Notes: a model not told the origin generated them from the sequence alone. Numbered from the stretch's first letter, positions 10,857-20,240 are shown. The stretch is 64,000 nt of DNA from Amyelois transitella (GCF_032362555.1 NC_083513.1:248001-312000); one strand, 5' to 3'. Program-made: numbers and translations.

Positions 10857-11555
10857 GCGACCCGCCCCGGCTTCGCACGGATGCACAGCCGATACTAATT
10901 ATATCTCTATTAGATCTAACTAAAGGACCGCCCGCAAAGCGGCTAACTAAGTCTTGTTCCCGGCAAAAGTGTCACTTCTGCCTGCAGTCCCGGGCCGTGC
11001 AGCAGAAATCGTAATATTTTAATTTCACCACAACTTCAAAACCAAACGTTCAATTTTAATAATTCAAAGACCAAATATTATCTACATAAACTGTACTTAT
11101 TGATGAAATTATTTATTATGATAAGGATTAATAGCATGAGAAAAAAAAAACGCGTTTAAATGTAGACCAAAATAAATTCAAGATTTTTAAATAAAAATGT
11201 GGTTGTTGTGCCTCACTCGACATAGATAGGTATAGTGTGTCGCGGACTTTTTTGTAGATATTTATAAGATCTACAATTAATTAAAACATTTTATGGTTCT
11301 ATCTTTTGTAGTTTAGGCAGCGTACGCAAAATAAGTAACTTTTTGGTTGATTTTTTTTTCAGTTTGTGTCCGAAAAAATCCAAATATATTACGGAACCCT
11401 ATTTTTTCCAAAATAAAATATAGTCTATGTTACTCGTGGATAATGTAGCTTTCGAATGGTGAAAGAATTTTTAAAATCGGTCCAGTAGTTTTTGAGCCTA
11501 TTCATTACAACCAAACAAACAAAGTTTTCCTCTTTATAATATTAGTGTAGATAGT
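10857..11555 (+). mobile_element. Helitron-like insertion in pol
   Basis: Begins ctagcgacccgccccggctt, a start shared with 26609-26795 and, reversed, with 39985-40180. It ends near ttataatattagtgtagat, preceded by a 'ccaaacaaacaaa' block typical of these elements. Pol-like sequence continues immediately on both sides, so it interrupts the LTR element. Noncoding. Exact ends are uncertain by about 10 bp. Confidence 0.6.
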
Positions 11556-11579
11556 GTAGATAAATTATTACGGCGTAAA

Positions 11580-12461
11580 GTGCCAATAGAAAATAAGACG
11601 CGAAAATTGATCATTGTCCCTCGTAGTTACCGTTGGAACCTTATTTCCCATTATCACAATTCGCTTCAATACTTCTGTTGGGAAAATGTATTGTCCAAAA
11701 TACGAGAACAATATTGGTTTTCAAACATGTCAAAACTTGTACGAAAATTCATTGAGAATTGTTAGTTGTATAGTCAGAAATTGAACTTCAAGTACTAGAC
11801 AAGTTTCTTTGCACCCAGTCGATAGTATTTCGATACCTTTTTATACTGTGCATGCGGATATTACTGGCCAATTGAACGGAAAACGAGATCGCCCCGAATA
11901 TGCCTTTGCCTTTATAGACGCTTTTACTAAATACGTCCATCTAGTTTATACAACGGATCGTACGTCAGATACTGCTATAAAATGTTTTCGCAAAGTCAAA
12001 CTATATTTGGTACTCCCACTAGACTCATAACCGATCAAGATAAAAGCATGACCTCTTTAGATTTTAAAAAGTTTTGCCAAGATTTTGAAAACGAACATCA
12101 TGTTGTAGCTAAAGGCGCTAGTAGAGCGAATGGTCAGGTGGAACGTGTTATGAAGATAATTATAGATAATATGTCAGTGGTGGAGCTTGATAGACCTTTG
12201 CATTATGCAATTCAAGATTTACAATTAGCTATAAATTGTACAGTCTCTAAAAGTACTGGGAAAAGGCCAATGGAGATATTATTTGGCAAAAAATGTTCTC
12301 CACCAGCTATCAAGCTCCTCCAAGTAGATGATGAACCTGAGGAAGATCTTATTGCAATTAAAATGATTGTAAAGAAAGGATGGACGAGCGATCTATTCAG
12401 GACAAAATTCGTTTTAATAAAGGTAAAGCTCAAGTTAAACAAGTTGGAGATTTTGTTTTAA
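11580..12461 (+). pseudogene. Retrotransposon integrase, three broken frames
   Basis: The zinc-binding HHCC region (HYHNSLQYFCWE ... FIENC) lies at 11580-11765. The catalytic core spans 11809-12461 in two frames: VHADITG with the first aspartate, LITDQDKSM with the second, and GQVERVM with the glutamate. A frameshift near 11985-12030 and a stop near 11765 break the chain. Similarity to Ty3/gypsy integrases is clear from motif order, and the order PR-RT-IN argues against Copia. Confidence 0.82.
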
Positions 12462-12870
12462 TGCGTATTCATGAATGTCATACTACAAAATTAAGACCAA
12501 AATTCGAAGGTCCTATGGAAATCTAATAAAATTTTACCTAATGACCGTTATAAATTAAAACACGTTAATTTGCGCGGATGTTCTGAAAAGATTGCCAACC
12601 ATGACTATTTAAGACTGCCCCTAATGGACAAGCAGATCCATTCGGAAATTATGAAGAATCTTCCGTATGGGCGGATGATGTGATAGTTGATGAATCTTAA
12701 CGTTGAGGTAAGTTAAATGTTAGTTTGGTATTTAAGACTTAACAATTTATTGTTACAATTGTAATTGGTGTGAATAAGAATATAAAGTTGTCTACTTTAT
12801 TTATTTCCCTTCCACATTTCCTTCCTTGACGCTGGCTGGCCACCATGCGTTTCCTCTCCCGGTCTTGGAG

Positions 12871-13100
12871 GCTAGATCCCAGGATGGGTGATGCCTAATT
12901 TTTGTGTTGGCTAGATCCCAGGATGGGTGATGCCTAAACTTTTGTGTTGGCTAGATCCCAGGATGGGTGATGCCTAAACTTTTGTGATGGCTAGATCCCA
13001 GGATGGGTGATGCCTTAACTTTTGTGATAGCTAGATCCCAGTATGGGTGATGCCTTAACTTTTGTGATGGCTAGATCCCAGTATGGGTGATGCTTGATTT
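12871..13100 (+). repeat. Six tandem copies of a 39-40 bp unit
   Basis: The unit begins gctagatcccaggatgggtg, with starts at 12871, 12910, 12950, 12990, 13030 and 13070. The last two copies share a g-to-t change (cccagtatggg). The array lies between the integrase remnant and the right LTR of the retrotransposon, in its noncoding 3' region. Confidence 0.95.
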
Positions 13101-13206
13101 AAGTAAAATAAATTATATTTATTTTGTAGTATCGTGATTTAATGTTATTAGTAAGTTTAGTTACATTAGTATTCAGCGCAGAGAACGCGCTGGATCAGAA
13201 TGGCCG

Positions 13207-13563
13207 TATGGGCGGCGAACTTTTTGTATTTGTTATTATAAATAATTATAACAATTATAAAAAATAAATAATTGTGAAATTTTATTAGTGTTATGTTAAA
13301 AAGTATTTAATGCGTGTGCTGATTTAAGAATTGTTGATTTCCTGTTCGGTTGGTATTTGTTTAAACTGTGAAATTAATACCTAATTAATTATTTAATTAT
13401 ATTTACATGTTAAAAATATTAATCTAATTTATCACTTGTTTTTAATGTAAAAATGGATTAATAGAAGTTCAATTTATTGTGAATCACGTGTTGTGTTGCG
13501 TAGGCAAAGAGTGGGGTTGTTTGTCATTTAGTATTTAAGTCTGATCGACATCTCAGTGTGATC
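13207..13563 (+). repeat. Right LTR, first part
   Basis: 357 bp identical by eye to 8272-8628. It is interrupted at 13563 by the nested LINE; the remainder resumes at 19437. The sequence just before it is not notably purine-rich, so the polypurine tract is unclear. Confidence 0.92.
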
Positions 13564-13858
13564 GAGGATTCGCCAGTCGCTTCGAAGAAATTTCTACGAG
13601 TACGAGCCGATTCAGTTTCCGCGCTTGGGGGAACGTAGCCACGCCCCCCCCAACACCCCGCAAACAACCTTGCGTAGGAGAGGATAGCTCCCGGCGGAAA
13701 CCCCTGCCAGGACTTCGGGACTGATTTGCTCGCATCCCCCTAGTAGCCGGCCTCCCACCAGCGGGTCTCACCGGTGAAAAGGGGTTGGGTAGTCGGCCCC
13801 GTTGTTCCTTCGGCTGCTCGGGAGCGACTCCACTCCCGCGCGTCGTCCGGGCTCCGAA
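13564..13858 (+). other. LINE 5' UTR
   Basis: GC-rich leader from the insertion point to the first in-frame ATG of ORF1. Jockey-type elements normally carry an internal promoter in this region; I see no TATA box. The presence of the whole leader, beginning at a clean target duplication, indicates that the element is not 5' truncated. Confidence 0.65.
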
Positions 13859-16558
13859 ATGGAGCCCCCCCCCCGGGAAGGGGTAGGTGCGGGTCCCCCG
13901 CACCCCTCCCCCGACATCGCCTTGCATACGCCACCAGCGGCGTATGCTACGCCGACGGGCGTCTTCCCTGCGCCCGCCGCCGCCGCCCGCGCCGCTGCTG
14001 ACACTGCAACCTTAACCGCCGCCGCCGCAATGCAAGCTAGCGCCGCGACGACGACGACCGCAGCGACACTTGATGCTACTGCCGCCGTCGCCGCCGCCGT
14101 CACTGATAGCCGCACCTTTGTAGCAAAGGCCGCTGACGCCGCTACATACTTCGCCGCCGCCGCCGCCGCCACCCACGCCGCCGCCGCCACCGCCGCCGCC
14201 GCCGTCGCCACCACCGCCACCCCAGCCGCCGCCGCTCCTGCCTCTGCGGCCGTCTCCGCGGCAGTCAAATCCGCCGCTGCCGCCACCGCCGCCCTCGCCG
14301 CCGCATCCCTACCCGCGCCCCTTGCGAATCTGTCCCCTAAAGGGTGGATGAGAAGGGACGCGGAGGTACTCGTTCGCCTAGTGCACGGCGACTGGCTGTC
14401 GCCGGGGATGGCGCAATGGATGGCGATTTATCTCCGCCTGAAGGAAAACGAGGTGCGGGGGGTCGCCCCGTCGGTGGACGATCTCGCGGCCCTAGACATC
14501 GCCAGACGGGGGATGATCACCCTCCCCCCTGTCGACATGGAAACTCCCAGGAGGCAGGTGATTTCCTCCCTCCTGAAACGGGCAAGGAGCCCCACGGGCG
14601 ACGCTCCTGAAACGCCGAAGAAGCCCCGGGCCCTCGACATGCGGGAGGGTGAGGAGGAGTCCTGCTCGACAGCCGAACCCTCATCGTCCGGGTCGACAAC
14701 GGACCTGACAGGAGCCGGCGCCCGCGACCGACCACTGAAACGCGCCGCGACGATGGCGTCGGTCCGCGGCTCGGAGGCCGCCGCCGCCGCCGCCGCCGCC
14801 GCTGACGCCGCCGCCATGAAGCCTCCGCCGGCCGGGAAGTCCGCGATCCCGAGGTGGCAATCCCGGGACCCGCGCCGCGCACCGGCGGGGGCGGCATCCA
14901 GTCGAGCGCCCGCCCAGGCGTCCGCCCAGACTCCCGCCCCTGCGCCTGCCCAGACGTCCACCCATCCGCACACTCAAGCGGCCGCCCATGCAGCTGACCG
15001 CCCGCCCGCCCAAGAATCTGCCCGCCCGCCCAGCCAAGCGCCCGCCCTGGCAACCGCCCGCCCGCCCAACCAGGCGCCCGCCCTAGCGGCCGCCCGCCCG
15101 CCCAAGCAGGCGCCCGCCCTAGCGGCCGCCCGCCCGCCCAACCAGGCGCCCGCCCTAGCGGCCGCCCGCCCGCCCAGCCAGGCGCCCGCCCAAGCGCCCG
15201 CCCGCCCGCCCGCCCAGACGTCCGCCCAGACGCCCGCCCAAGCGCCCGCCCAAGCACCCGCCCAACGCGCGCCGCCCTCGCTGGCCGCTCCCGCGGTTTC
15301 ATTCGCCCGGGTAGCGGCTAGCGCCGGAGCCCCCTTGCCTCAACGGAAGGGGGCACAACGGGGAGCAGTGCCTCGCGTCCCGCCCACCACCTCAACACCT
15401 GCCGCCTCCACCTCAACCTCAGCTGCAGCCTCCACCGTGACTGCGGCCCCCGCAGCCATGGCCACTTCCACCGCCGCCGCTGCCGCCTCAACCGCCCCGC
15501 CGTCGGCGCAAGCGCCCCGGGAGCCGCGCTACCCTCGCATCTGTGTGGACCACCTGCCCAATTGGGTGGTTCACTTCAGGGAGATTAGCCGCCTGCTGGG
15601 GCGCTCGCCGGCCGCCGTCGCGCGCGGAAGAGGCGTACATTTTACACCAAAGGACGGCAATGAGTACCGAGTCGTCCAGCGTTATATCAATACGCTGGAT
15701 GTGCAATGGCACTCGTACTCATTGCCATCAGACCGACCACTGAAGGTGGCCATCCGCGGGCTACCGCCCGACACGGAGGAGGCTGCATTAAAGGAAGACC
15801 TGGAGAACAAGGGATTTGAAGTGGAAGCGATAAAAGCCATCCGGGGCAGGGGAGATCGCCCCGGGTGCGTATTCTTCACCCTCCTGGCACGGACACCAAA
15901 TTGCCAGGAGGTATATGCCATCAAAGAACTCCTCCATTGGCCGGCCCTGAGGATCGAAGCGTGGAGGGGCAAACAAGGACCCGCCCAGTGCCACCGGTGC
16001 CAGCTGTTCCGGCACTCGTCGGTCAACTGTCACCGGTCCGTCGTCTGCGTGCGCTGCGGCGGGCCCCACAAAGCCACCGAGTGCGAGCGGCCCTTGGACC
16101 AGCCCGCCACCTGTGCCAACTGCGGAGGACCGCACCCGGCCAACCACTCGTCCTGCCCGGTGCTGCGGCGCGAAGCCAGGAACAGACGGGCTGGCCCGGT
16201 CGCTCGTAGCGGTACCGCCCCCGCGCCCCAGAACTTCACGACCGAGGCAGCGGAGGGTTCTCTGATGGCCCCTGCAAACCCACCGACCGCCAGGGGAGCA
16301 GAGCTCCCGAAGAAGAAGAGGAAAAAGAAGAAGAAGAAGAACACCGCCGCCGAGAGCTCTGCCCCCGTGGCGGAAGGAGAAGAGGCGGCCGGGCCGACTC
16401 CCCCGGCACCGCAACCCGTTCCCGCGCCTGCCCCTGCTGCGCCGATCCCACCGGAGCACTTCTACGCGCTGGTGCAGTCGGTGCAGCAGATGCAGGCACT
16501 GTTGGCCGCCCTCGTCCCCGCGGCCCCCCTCAGAGGCGTACCCACCCCTAACCTTTAA
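13859..16558 (+). CDS. LINE ORF1, Gag-like RNA-binding protein
   Basis: 899 residues from the ATG at 13859; the same frame is open earlier, but only from non-ATG codons. Order: an alanine-rich region (about residues 20-160) built on GCC repeats, a middle domain, a proline/alanine region with a 12-residue repeat (about 388-452), a conserved Gag domain containing VAIRGLPPDTEEAALKEDL (about 627-700), and three zinc knuckles CX2CX4HX4C, CX2CX3HX4C and CX2CX3HX6C (about 705-770). A basic run of lysines near residue 825 may be a nuclear localisation signal. Such proteins bind the element RNA in a particle with ORF2. The long low-complexity parts are unusual for the family. Confidence 0.9.
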   Translation: MEPPPREGVGAGPPHPSPDIALHTPPAAYATPTGVFPAPAAAARAAADTATLTAAAAMQASAATTTTAATLDATAAVAAAVTDSRTFVAKAADAATYFAAAAAATHAAAATAAAAVATTATPAAAAPASAAVSAAVKSAAAATAALAAASLPAPLANLSPKGWMRRDAEVLVRLVHGDWLSPGMAQWMAIYLRLKENEVRGVAPSVDDLAALDIARRGMITLPPVDMETPRRQVISSLLKRARSPTGDAPETPKKPRALDMREGEEESCSTAEPSSSGSTTDLTGAGARDRPLKRAATMASVRGSEAAAAAAAAADAAAMKPPPAGKSAIPRWQSRDPRRAPAGAASSRAPAQASAQTPAPAPAQTSTHPHTQAAAHAADRPPAQESARPPSQAPALATARPPNQAPALAAARPPKQAPALAAARPPNQAPALAAARPPSQAPAQAPARPPAQTSAQTPAQAPAQAPAQRAPPSLAAPAVSFARVAASAGAPLPQRKGAQRGAVPRVPPTTSTPAASTSTSAAASTVTAAPAAMATSTAAAAASTAPPSAQAPREPRYPRICVDHLPNWVVHFREISRLLGRSPAAVARGRGVHFTPKDGNEYRVVQRYINTLDVQWHSYSLPSDRPLKVAIRGLPPDTEEAALKEDLENKGFEVEAIKAIRGRGDRPGCVFFTLLARTPNCQEVYAIKELLHWPALRIEAWRGKQGPAQCHRCQLFRHSSVNCHRSVVCVRCGGPHKATECERPLDQPATCANCGGPHPANHSSCPVLRREARNRRAGPVARSGTAPAPQNFTTEAAEGSLMAPANPPTARGAELPKKKRKKKKKKNTAAESSAPVAEGEEAAGPTPPAPQPVPAPAPAAPIPPEHFYALVQSVQQMQALLAALVPAAPLRGVPTPNL
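15020..15216 (+). repeat. 36-bp tandem repeat within ORF1
   Basis: About five and a half copies of a unit encoding ARPPNQAPALAA-like 12-mers, with variation at the S/N/K position. The repeat is in frame, so copy-number change would alter protein length without breaking the frame. Confidence 0.9.
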
Positions 16559-16560
16559 TT

Positions 16561-19299
16561 ATGGATGGTACGCCTCTGAGGATCGTATATTGGAACGCAG
16601 AATCGCTCCGGAGGAAGAAATACTTGCTGGCCAACTTCCTCCGGGAGCAGCACATCGATGTTCTCCTCGTCAGCGAGACCCACCTGCGGGATGACCAAAA
16701 GTTTGGCATCCCAAACTACATCACATACCGGAAGGATGAGAAGAGCCCGGTCAGTGGATACGCCTACCGGGGACTTGCAGTGTTGGTGAAGCGCAACATC
16801 ATTCATCAGCCCATCCCCCACGTGGAGTTCCAGACGATGTACGCCCTAGGCGTGCTCGTCAGCGTCGCCGGCCGCGAGCTGCGGCTGTTTGCTACGTATA
16901 TACCGCCAGGGGCCAAGCTCGACACCAACGAGCTTTGGTCCCTACTGAACACCACTACGCCAACGCTTGTGGCTGGCGACTTTAACGCCAAGCACACAGC
17001 CTGGAACTCCACGAGGATCAACCGAAGCGGAAGAATCCTTCTTCAGGCCGCTGTGGACCACGACTTCGAGCTGTTGGGGCCGGACGAACCCACCCACACC
17101 GACACGTTGGGAGGCTCCGACACCATCGACATCGTGGCCCACAGAGGGCTGACAGCGCTGCCAACACTGCACGTCTACCCGGACCTGCCGTCAGATCACC
17201 GGCCGGTTCTTCTCATCCTCCGGGACCTTCCGGCGAGGGTCACGCTGCCGAGGAGAACATCCAAAATAAAATGGGACCATTTCCAAGACGAAATTGTGGG
17301 CGACAAGGCCAGTGTCGCCTTCAAGCGGGTCTCCACCAGCGAAGAGGTCGAGCTTGCGGCGAGTGCCATCACCCGCAGCATCCAGCACGCGCTCGACGCC
17401 GCACGGACCCCCGTGCCGGCCACCGCCAAACCCGAGCCGCTCCCGGCGCACATCACCGCGCTGCTGGAGCGGAAGCGAAGAATGCGGAGGCTGTGGATGA
17501 GTACTCGCTGCCCAACACTCAAAGCCGACCTGAACAAGCTGGTGGAGACAATCAAGGACAAACTAGAGGAGCACGCAGCCAGATCGTGGGAGAACCACCT
17601 CTTATCGGTAGGCGGTGATATCCCCTCCGTTCACCGCCTCTGCCGGCAGTTGTCGGGCGTGCCACAACCCGTCCGGCCGCTGCTGGCAGCCGATGGCCTC
17701 CCACGGTTCAAGGCCGAAGACAGAGCTGAGATCTTCGCCGAGCATCTGGAGCGTCAGTTCACGCCGAACCCGATCGTGGACCAGGCCCACCACGACAGCG
17801 TCGTCGAGCACCTTCGGGAGTACCTTGCGGAGCCAGTGCCGGAGCTTGAGGATGCGGTATTCTTCACTCCCGGCCAGGTCAAGAGGACCATCCTGAAGCT
17901 GAAGCCCAGGAAAGCCCCGGGCGCAGACAACGTCACGAATGAGGCGCTTCGCCACCTACCGCCGGGATTCATCACGGCGGTGACGCGCCTCTTCAACGGC
18001 ATTCTGCGCTCGGGCCACTACCCGACCATATGGAAAACCGGAAGGGTGATCCTCTTGCCCAAGCCGGGGAAGGACCTCCGCAAGCCTGAGAGCTACCGGC
18101 CCATCACGCTTCTCAGCGCCCTCTCGAAGGTGTTCGAAAAACTGCTGCTCGGCCTCATACTGCCGCACATCACGCCGCGCGCCGAGCAGTTCGGGTTCCG
18201 GCCCGAACACTCCACGACGCTCCAGATCGCCAGACTCCTTGGCGAGATCTCAGCTGCTGCCAATCGCAAGGAGACCGTGGCTGTCGTGCTCCTCGACAAC
18301 GAGAAGGCCTTCGACAGAGTATGGCACGAGGGGTTGCTGTACAAACTGTCGAAGAGCCAACTTCCCAGAAGACTGACAAGGATTGTGGCCTCCTTCCTGA
18401 ACGAGCGGAAGATCAGGGTGGCGGTCGAAGACGCCGTTTCTTCAGAGAAACCCGTCCGGGCTGGCGTTCCTCAGGGCAGCTGCCTGAGCCCGGCCTGCTA
18501 CGCTGCGTACACCGACGACATCCCGGTCGCCGATGGAGCCAAGCTGGCTCTATACGCCGACGACGCGGCGTACTTCGCGAAATCCATAAACGCGAAGCAC
18601 GCCGCCAAGAAGCTCCAAAAGGCACTCGACGCCCTGCCAGATTGGCTCCAGAAGTGGAGACTGTCGGTGAACGTGGCGAAAACGCAGGCCATTATCTCCG
18701 GGAACGCCGCCCCACCGCCGCCGCTGAAGCTCTTCGGGAAGGACGTGGCGTGGCAGCCACACGTCACCTACCTCGGGGTCAAGATCGACCGTGGACTTCG
18801 CCTGAAGACCCACGTCGATTCAGTGGTGCAAACTGTGAAGATGGCCAGGGGAAGACTGCGTCCAGTCCTCTCCTCCAGCCTCCCGCTGAAGACGAAGCTC
18901 GGGATCTACAAAACCTACGTCAGATCCCGCCTCACGTACGCAGCCCAGGCGTGGTACGCCTATGTCGCGGAGACAAACAGGCAACGTCTCCGTGCTCAAG
19001 AGAACCAATGTCTCCGCGACATCGTCAGGGCCCCACGGTACGTGAGGAACGCGACGATCCAGCGGGACCTCAAATGGGAGGGCCTGGACGCGTTCATCTC
19101 GCGTCTGGCCGGCGATATGTTCGGCAGGGCGGACAGGTCGGCGCACCCGCACCTTGTGGGTATCGCGCCACTCCACGCTCGCCCGCCGGACCGAAGACAC
19201 TGGCCATCGCCGAGAGAAGCCATCTTCACAGCGAACACCACTGCAGGCGCCGCACCCGCGGCGCCCGTTGACCCCGCAGGAAGAGGAAGACCTCATTAG
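16561..19299 (+). CDS. LINE ORF2, endonuclease and reverse transcriptase
   Basis: 912 residues. The N-terminal endonuclease (about 1-225) shows VYWNAESL, LLVSETHL, VAGDFNAKHTAW and SDHRPVLL with the expected N, E, D and H residues. The reverse transcriptase (about 470-760) has YRPITLLSALSKVFEKLL, VVLLDNEKAFDRVWH, AGVPQGSCLSP and ALYADDAAYF with the two catalytic aspartates. Layout and motif wording fit the Jockey clade. An asparagine (LDNEKAFD) sits where hydrophobic residues are common. The ATG lies two bases after the ORF1 stop, which suggests termination-reinitiation. No stop or frameshift is seen, so the protein may be functional. Confidence 0.93.
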   Translation: MDGTPLRIVYWNAESLRRKKYLLANFLREQHIDVLLVSETHLRDDQKFGIPNYITYRKDEKSPVSGYAYRGLAVLVKRNIIHQPIPHVEFQTMYALGVLVSVAGRELRLFATYIPPGAKLDTNELWSLLNTTTPTLVAGDFNAKHTAWNSTRINRSGRILLQAAVDHDFELLGPDEPTHTDTLGGSDTIDIVAHRGLTALPTLHVYPDLPSDHRPVLLILRDLPARVTLPRRTSKIKWDHFQDEIVGDKASVAFKRVSTSEEVELAASAITRSIQHALDAARTPVPATAKPEPLPAHITALLERKRRMRRLWMSTRCPTLKADLNKLVETIKDKLEEHAARSWENHLLSVGGDIPSVHRLCRQLSGVPQPVRPLLAADGLPRFKAEDRAEIFAEHLERQFTPNPIVDQAHHDSVVEHLREYLAEPVPELEDAVFFTPGQVKRTILKLKPRKAPGADNVTNEALRHLPPGFITAVTRLFNGILRSGHYPTIWKTGRVILLPKPGKDLRKPESYRPITLLSALSKVFEKLLLGLILPHITPRAEQFGFRPEHSTTLQIARLLGEISAAANRKETVAVVLLDNEKAFDRVWHEGLLYKLSKSQLPRRLTRIVASFLNERKIRVAVEDAVSSEKPVRAGVPQGSCLSPACYAAYTDDIPVADGAKLALYADDAAYFAKSINAKHAAKKLQKALDALPDWLQKWRLSVNVAKTQAIISGNAAPPPPLKLFGKDVAWQPHVTYLGVKIDRGLRLKTHVDSVVQTVKMARGRLRPVLSSSLPLKTKLGIYKTYVRSRLTYAAQAWYAYVAETNRQRLRAQENQCLRDIVRAPRYVRNATIQRDLKWEGLDAFISRLAGDMFGRADRSAHPHLVGIAPLHARPPDRRHWPSPREAIFTANTTAGAAPAAPVDPAGRGRPH

Positions 19300-19426
19300 T
19301 GGCCGCCACGGCCACGCTCGTGACCTGCCTGCCGTTGCAGGCAGCGCAGACATCCGCTGAAGAGGGCCACAATCCCTGAACAGCTACCCCACATTTCCGC
19401 CGGAAATGCAGGAAGACCCACGACGA
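19300..19426 (+). other. LINE 3' UTR with terminal hairpin
   Basis: 127 bp between the ORF2 stop and the second target copy. It contains catttcc-gcc-ggaaatg at 19392-19408, a perfect 7-bp stem with a 3-base loop, close to the 3' end. There is no poly(A). Confidence 0.7.
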
Positions 19427-19436
19427 CAGTGTGATC

Positions 19437-19569
19437 ATTCGATATTGAATTGTTTATGAGGTCGTTACTATGTTCAAATTATAATTAAAAGTTACAAGTG
19501 TGTGTGAATAGTTTTCTTTATACTACTAGTATGGAACCTAAAGATCGCCATGCTGGAACATCGCCGACA
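19437..19569 (+). repeat. Right LTR, second part
   Basis: 133 bp identical by eye to 8629-8761, including the copy of the gag start (atggaacctaaagatcgcc). It completes the 490-bp right LTR. Confidence 0.92.
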
Positions 19570-19573
19570 TAGA

Positions 19574-19785
19574 CAATGTGCATTCGTAAACTATTCAGAT
19601 TTAAGAGATCTATATTTGTAAATTGACGTCCGATGAAAATGCTGCAGTGTAGTTTGTTCCGCCGCTTCTTCTACACATGCGTTTTGCAAGCTGTAGTAGT
19701 TATAATTAGATTTAAGTGATGTGACGTCAATAAGTGATACCTTGTGTCCAATTTTGAAAATAAATCTATTCTATTCTATTCTGTG
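19574..19785 (+). repeat. Family B repeat, body
   Basis: Matches 47477-47690 closely: caatgtgcattcgt, atttaagagatc, ttgttccgc.gcttcttctac, gtgatgtgacgtcaataagt and the end gaaaataaatctattctatt. Its first ~20 bp lie on the far side of the LTR element, ending at 8267. Family B has no coding capacity; the (ctatt)n end suggests a SINE-like 3' tail. Confidence 0.85.
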
Positions 19786-20237
19786 GTTCACTAACACACA
19801 CCATCAACAGCTACCAATAGCATGACTTTGGTGACATCTCAAATATGACACGCCACCAAGCCTGCACGCCAAATCGCGCATGCAAAGATTTTACGGAATG
19901 GAGCATTAAAACAGCGTCTAACTCAACATCGTCTTTAGCGCGGTTCCCCAGGCATAACTCCTAGCTTGGTGAAAGATCTTCCTGTTGGTGGCGGTCGATA
20001 CTGAACTATTGTTCTCGCTATAAGTCTATAAGCATGGATAGGGTAGTTTGACGAAGTCTTGTTTGTTTGTAATATCTTTATTGCATAGAAATTTACACAG
20101 TAACAAAAAATGGTACATAGTTATAAAAGAAACAAATCACTTGCAATGGCTGACTTATCCCATGAAGGGATCTCTTCCAGTCAACTGGCAAACAATAAAG
20201 GAACAAGATAATTCAGTAAAAAGTGGCAAGTCTTAAT
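19786..20237 (+). repeat. Family C repeat copy and flank
   Basis: From about 19850 to 20010 the sequence shares gcggttccccaggcataac, 'gaaagatcttcc' and 'ttggtggcggtcga' with 29840-29995 and, reversed, with 55650-55770. The rest up to the Harbinger element is unassigned. Confidence 0.6.
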
Positions 20238-20240
20238 TTA

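Larger units (their letters stand above)
13554..19436 (+). mobile_element. Complete Jockey-clade LINE with 10-bp target duplication
   Basis: The target cagtgtgatc appears at 13554-13563 and again at 19427-19436, enclosing a 5863-bp body (13564-19426). It has a ~295 bp 5' UTR, ORF1, ORF2 two bases later, and a short 3' UTR. Both ORFs are open. GC content is far higher than in the host DNA around it. There is no poly(A) tail; the element ends in a cgacgac string. The perfect target duplication and intact frames point to a recent insertion. Confidence 0.93.
8268..19573 (+). mobile_element. Defective Ty3/gypsy-like LTR retrotransposon with nested LINE
   Basis: Two 490-bp direct repeats (8272-8761, and 13207-13563 joined to 19437-19569) flank gag, protease and integrase remnants in the order gag-PR-RT-IN. 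The matching tetranucleotide taga at 8268-8271 and 19570-19573 is the target-site duplication, and family B sequence resumes on both sides. The reverse-transcriptase core and RNase H are missing and several frames are broken, so the copy is non-autonomous. A complete Jockey-clade LINE sits in the right LTR and a Helitron-like piece in the pol region. Confidence 0.88.

Noticed and set aside
12871..13100. Possible CRISPR-like array
   Set aside because: The units are contiguous 40-bp tandem repeats without unique spacers, in a eukaryotic retrotransposon.
13802..13858. ORF1 start upstream of 13859
   Set aside because: The extension opens at a TTG and adds no conserved residues; the first ATG in frame is at 13859.
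13740..16499. Several long open frames on the minus strand opposite the LINE ORF1 (up to 261 codons)
   Set aside because: They mirror the GCC/GGC-rich coding strand, show only low-complexity G/R/A composition and no domains. Stop codons are rare in such GC-rich repeats by composition alone.
17191..19438. Frames antisense or shifted to LINE ORF2, including one of 316 codons on the + strand
   Set aside because: They overlap a frame with clear endonuclease and reverse-transcriptase motifs and are explained by high GC content.
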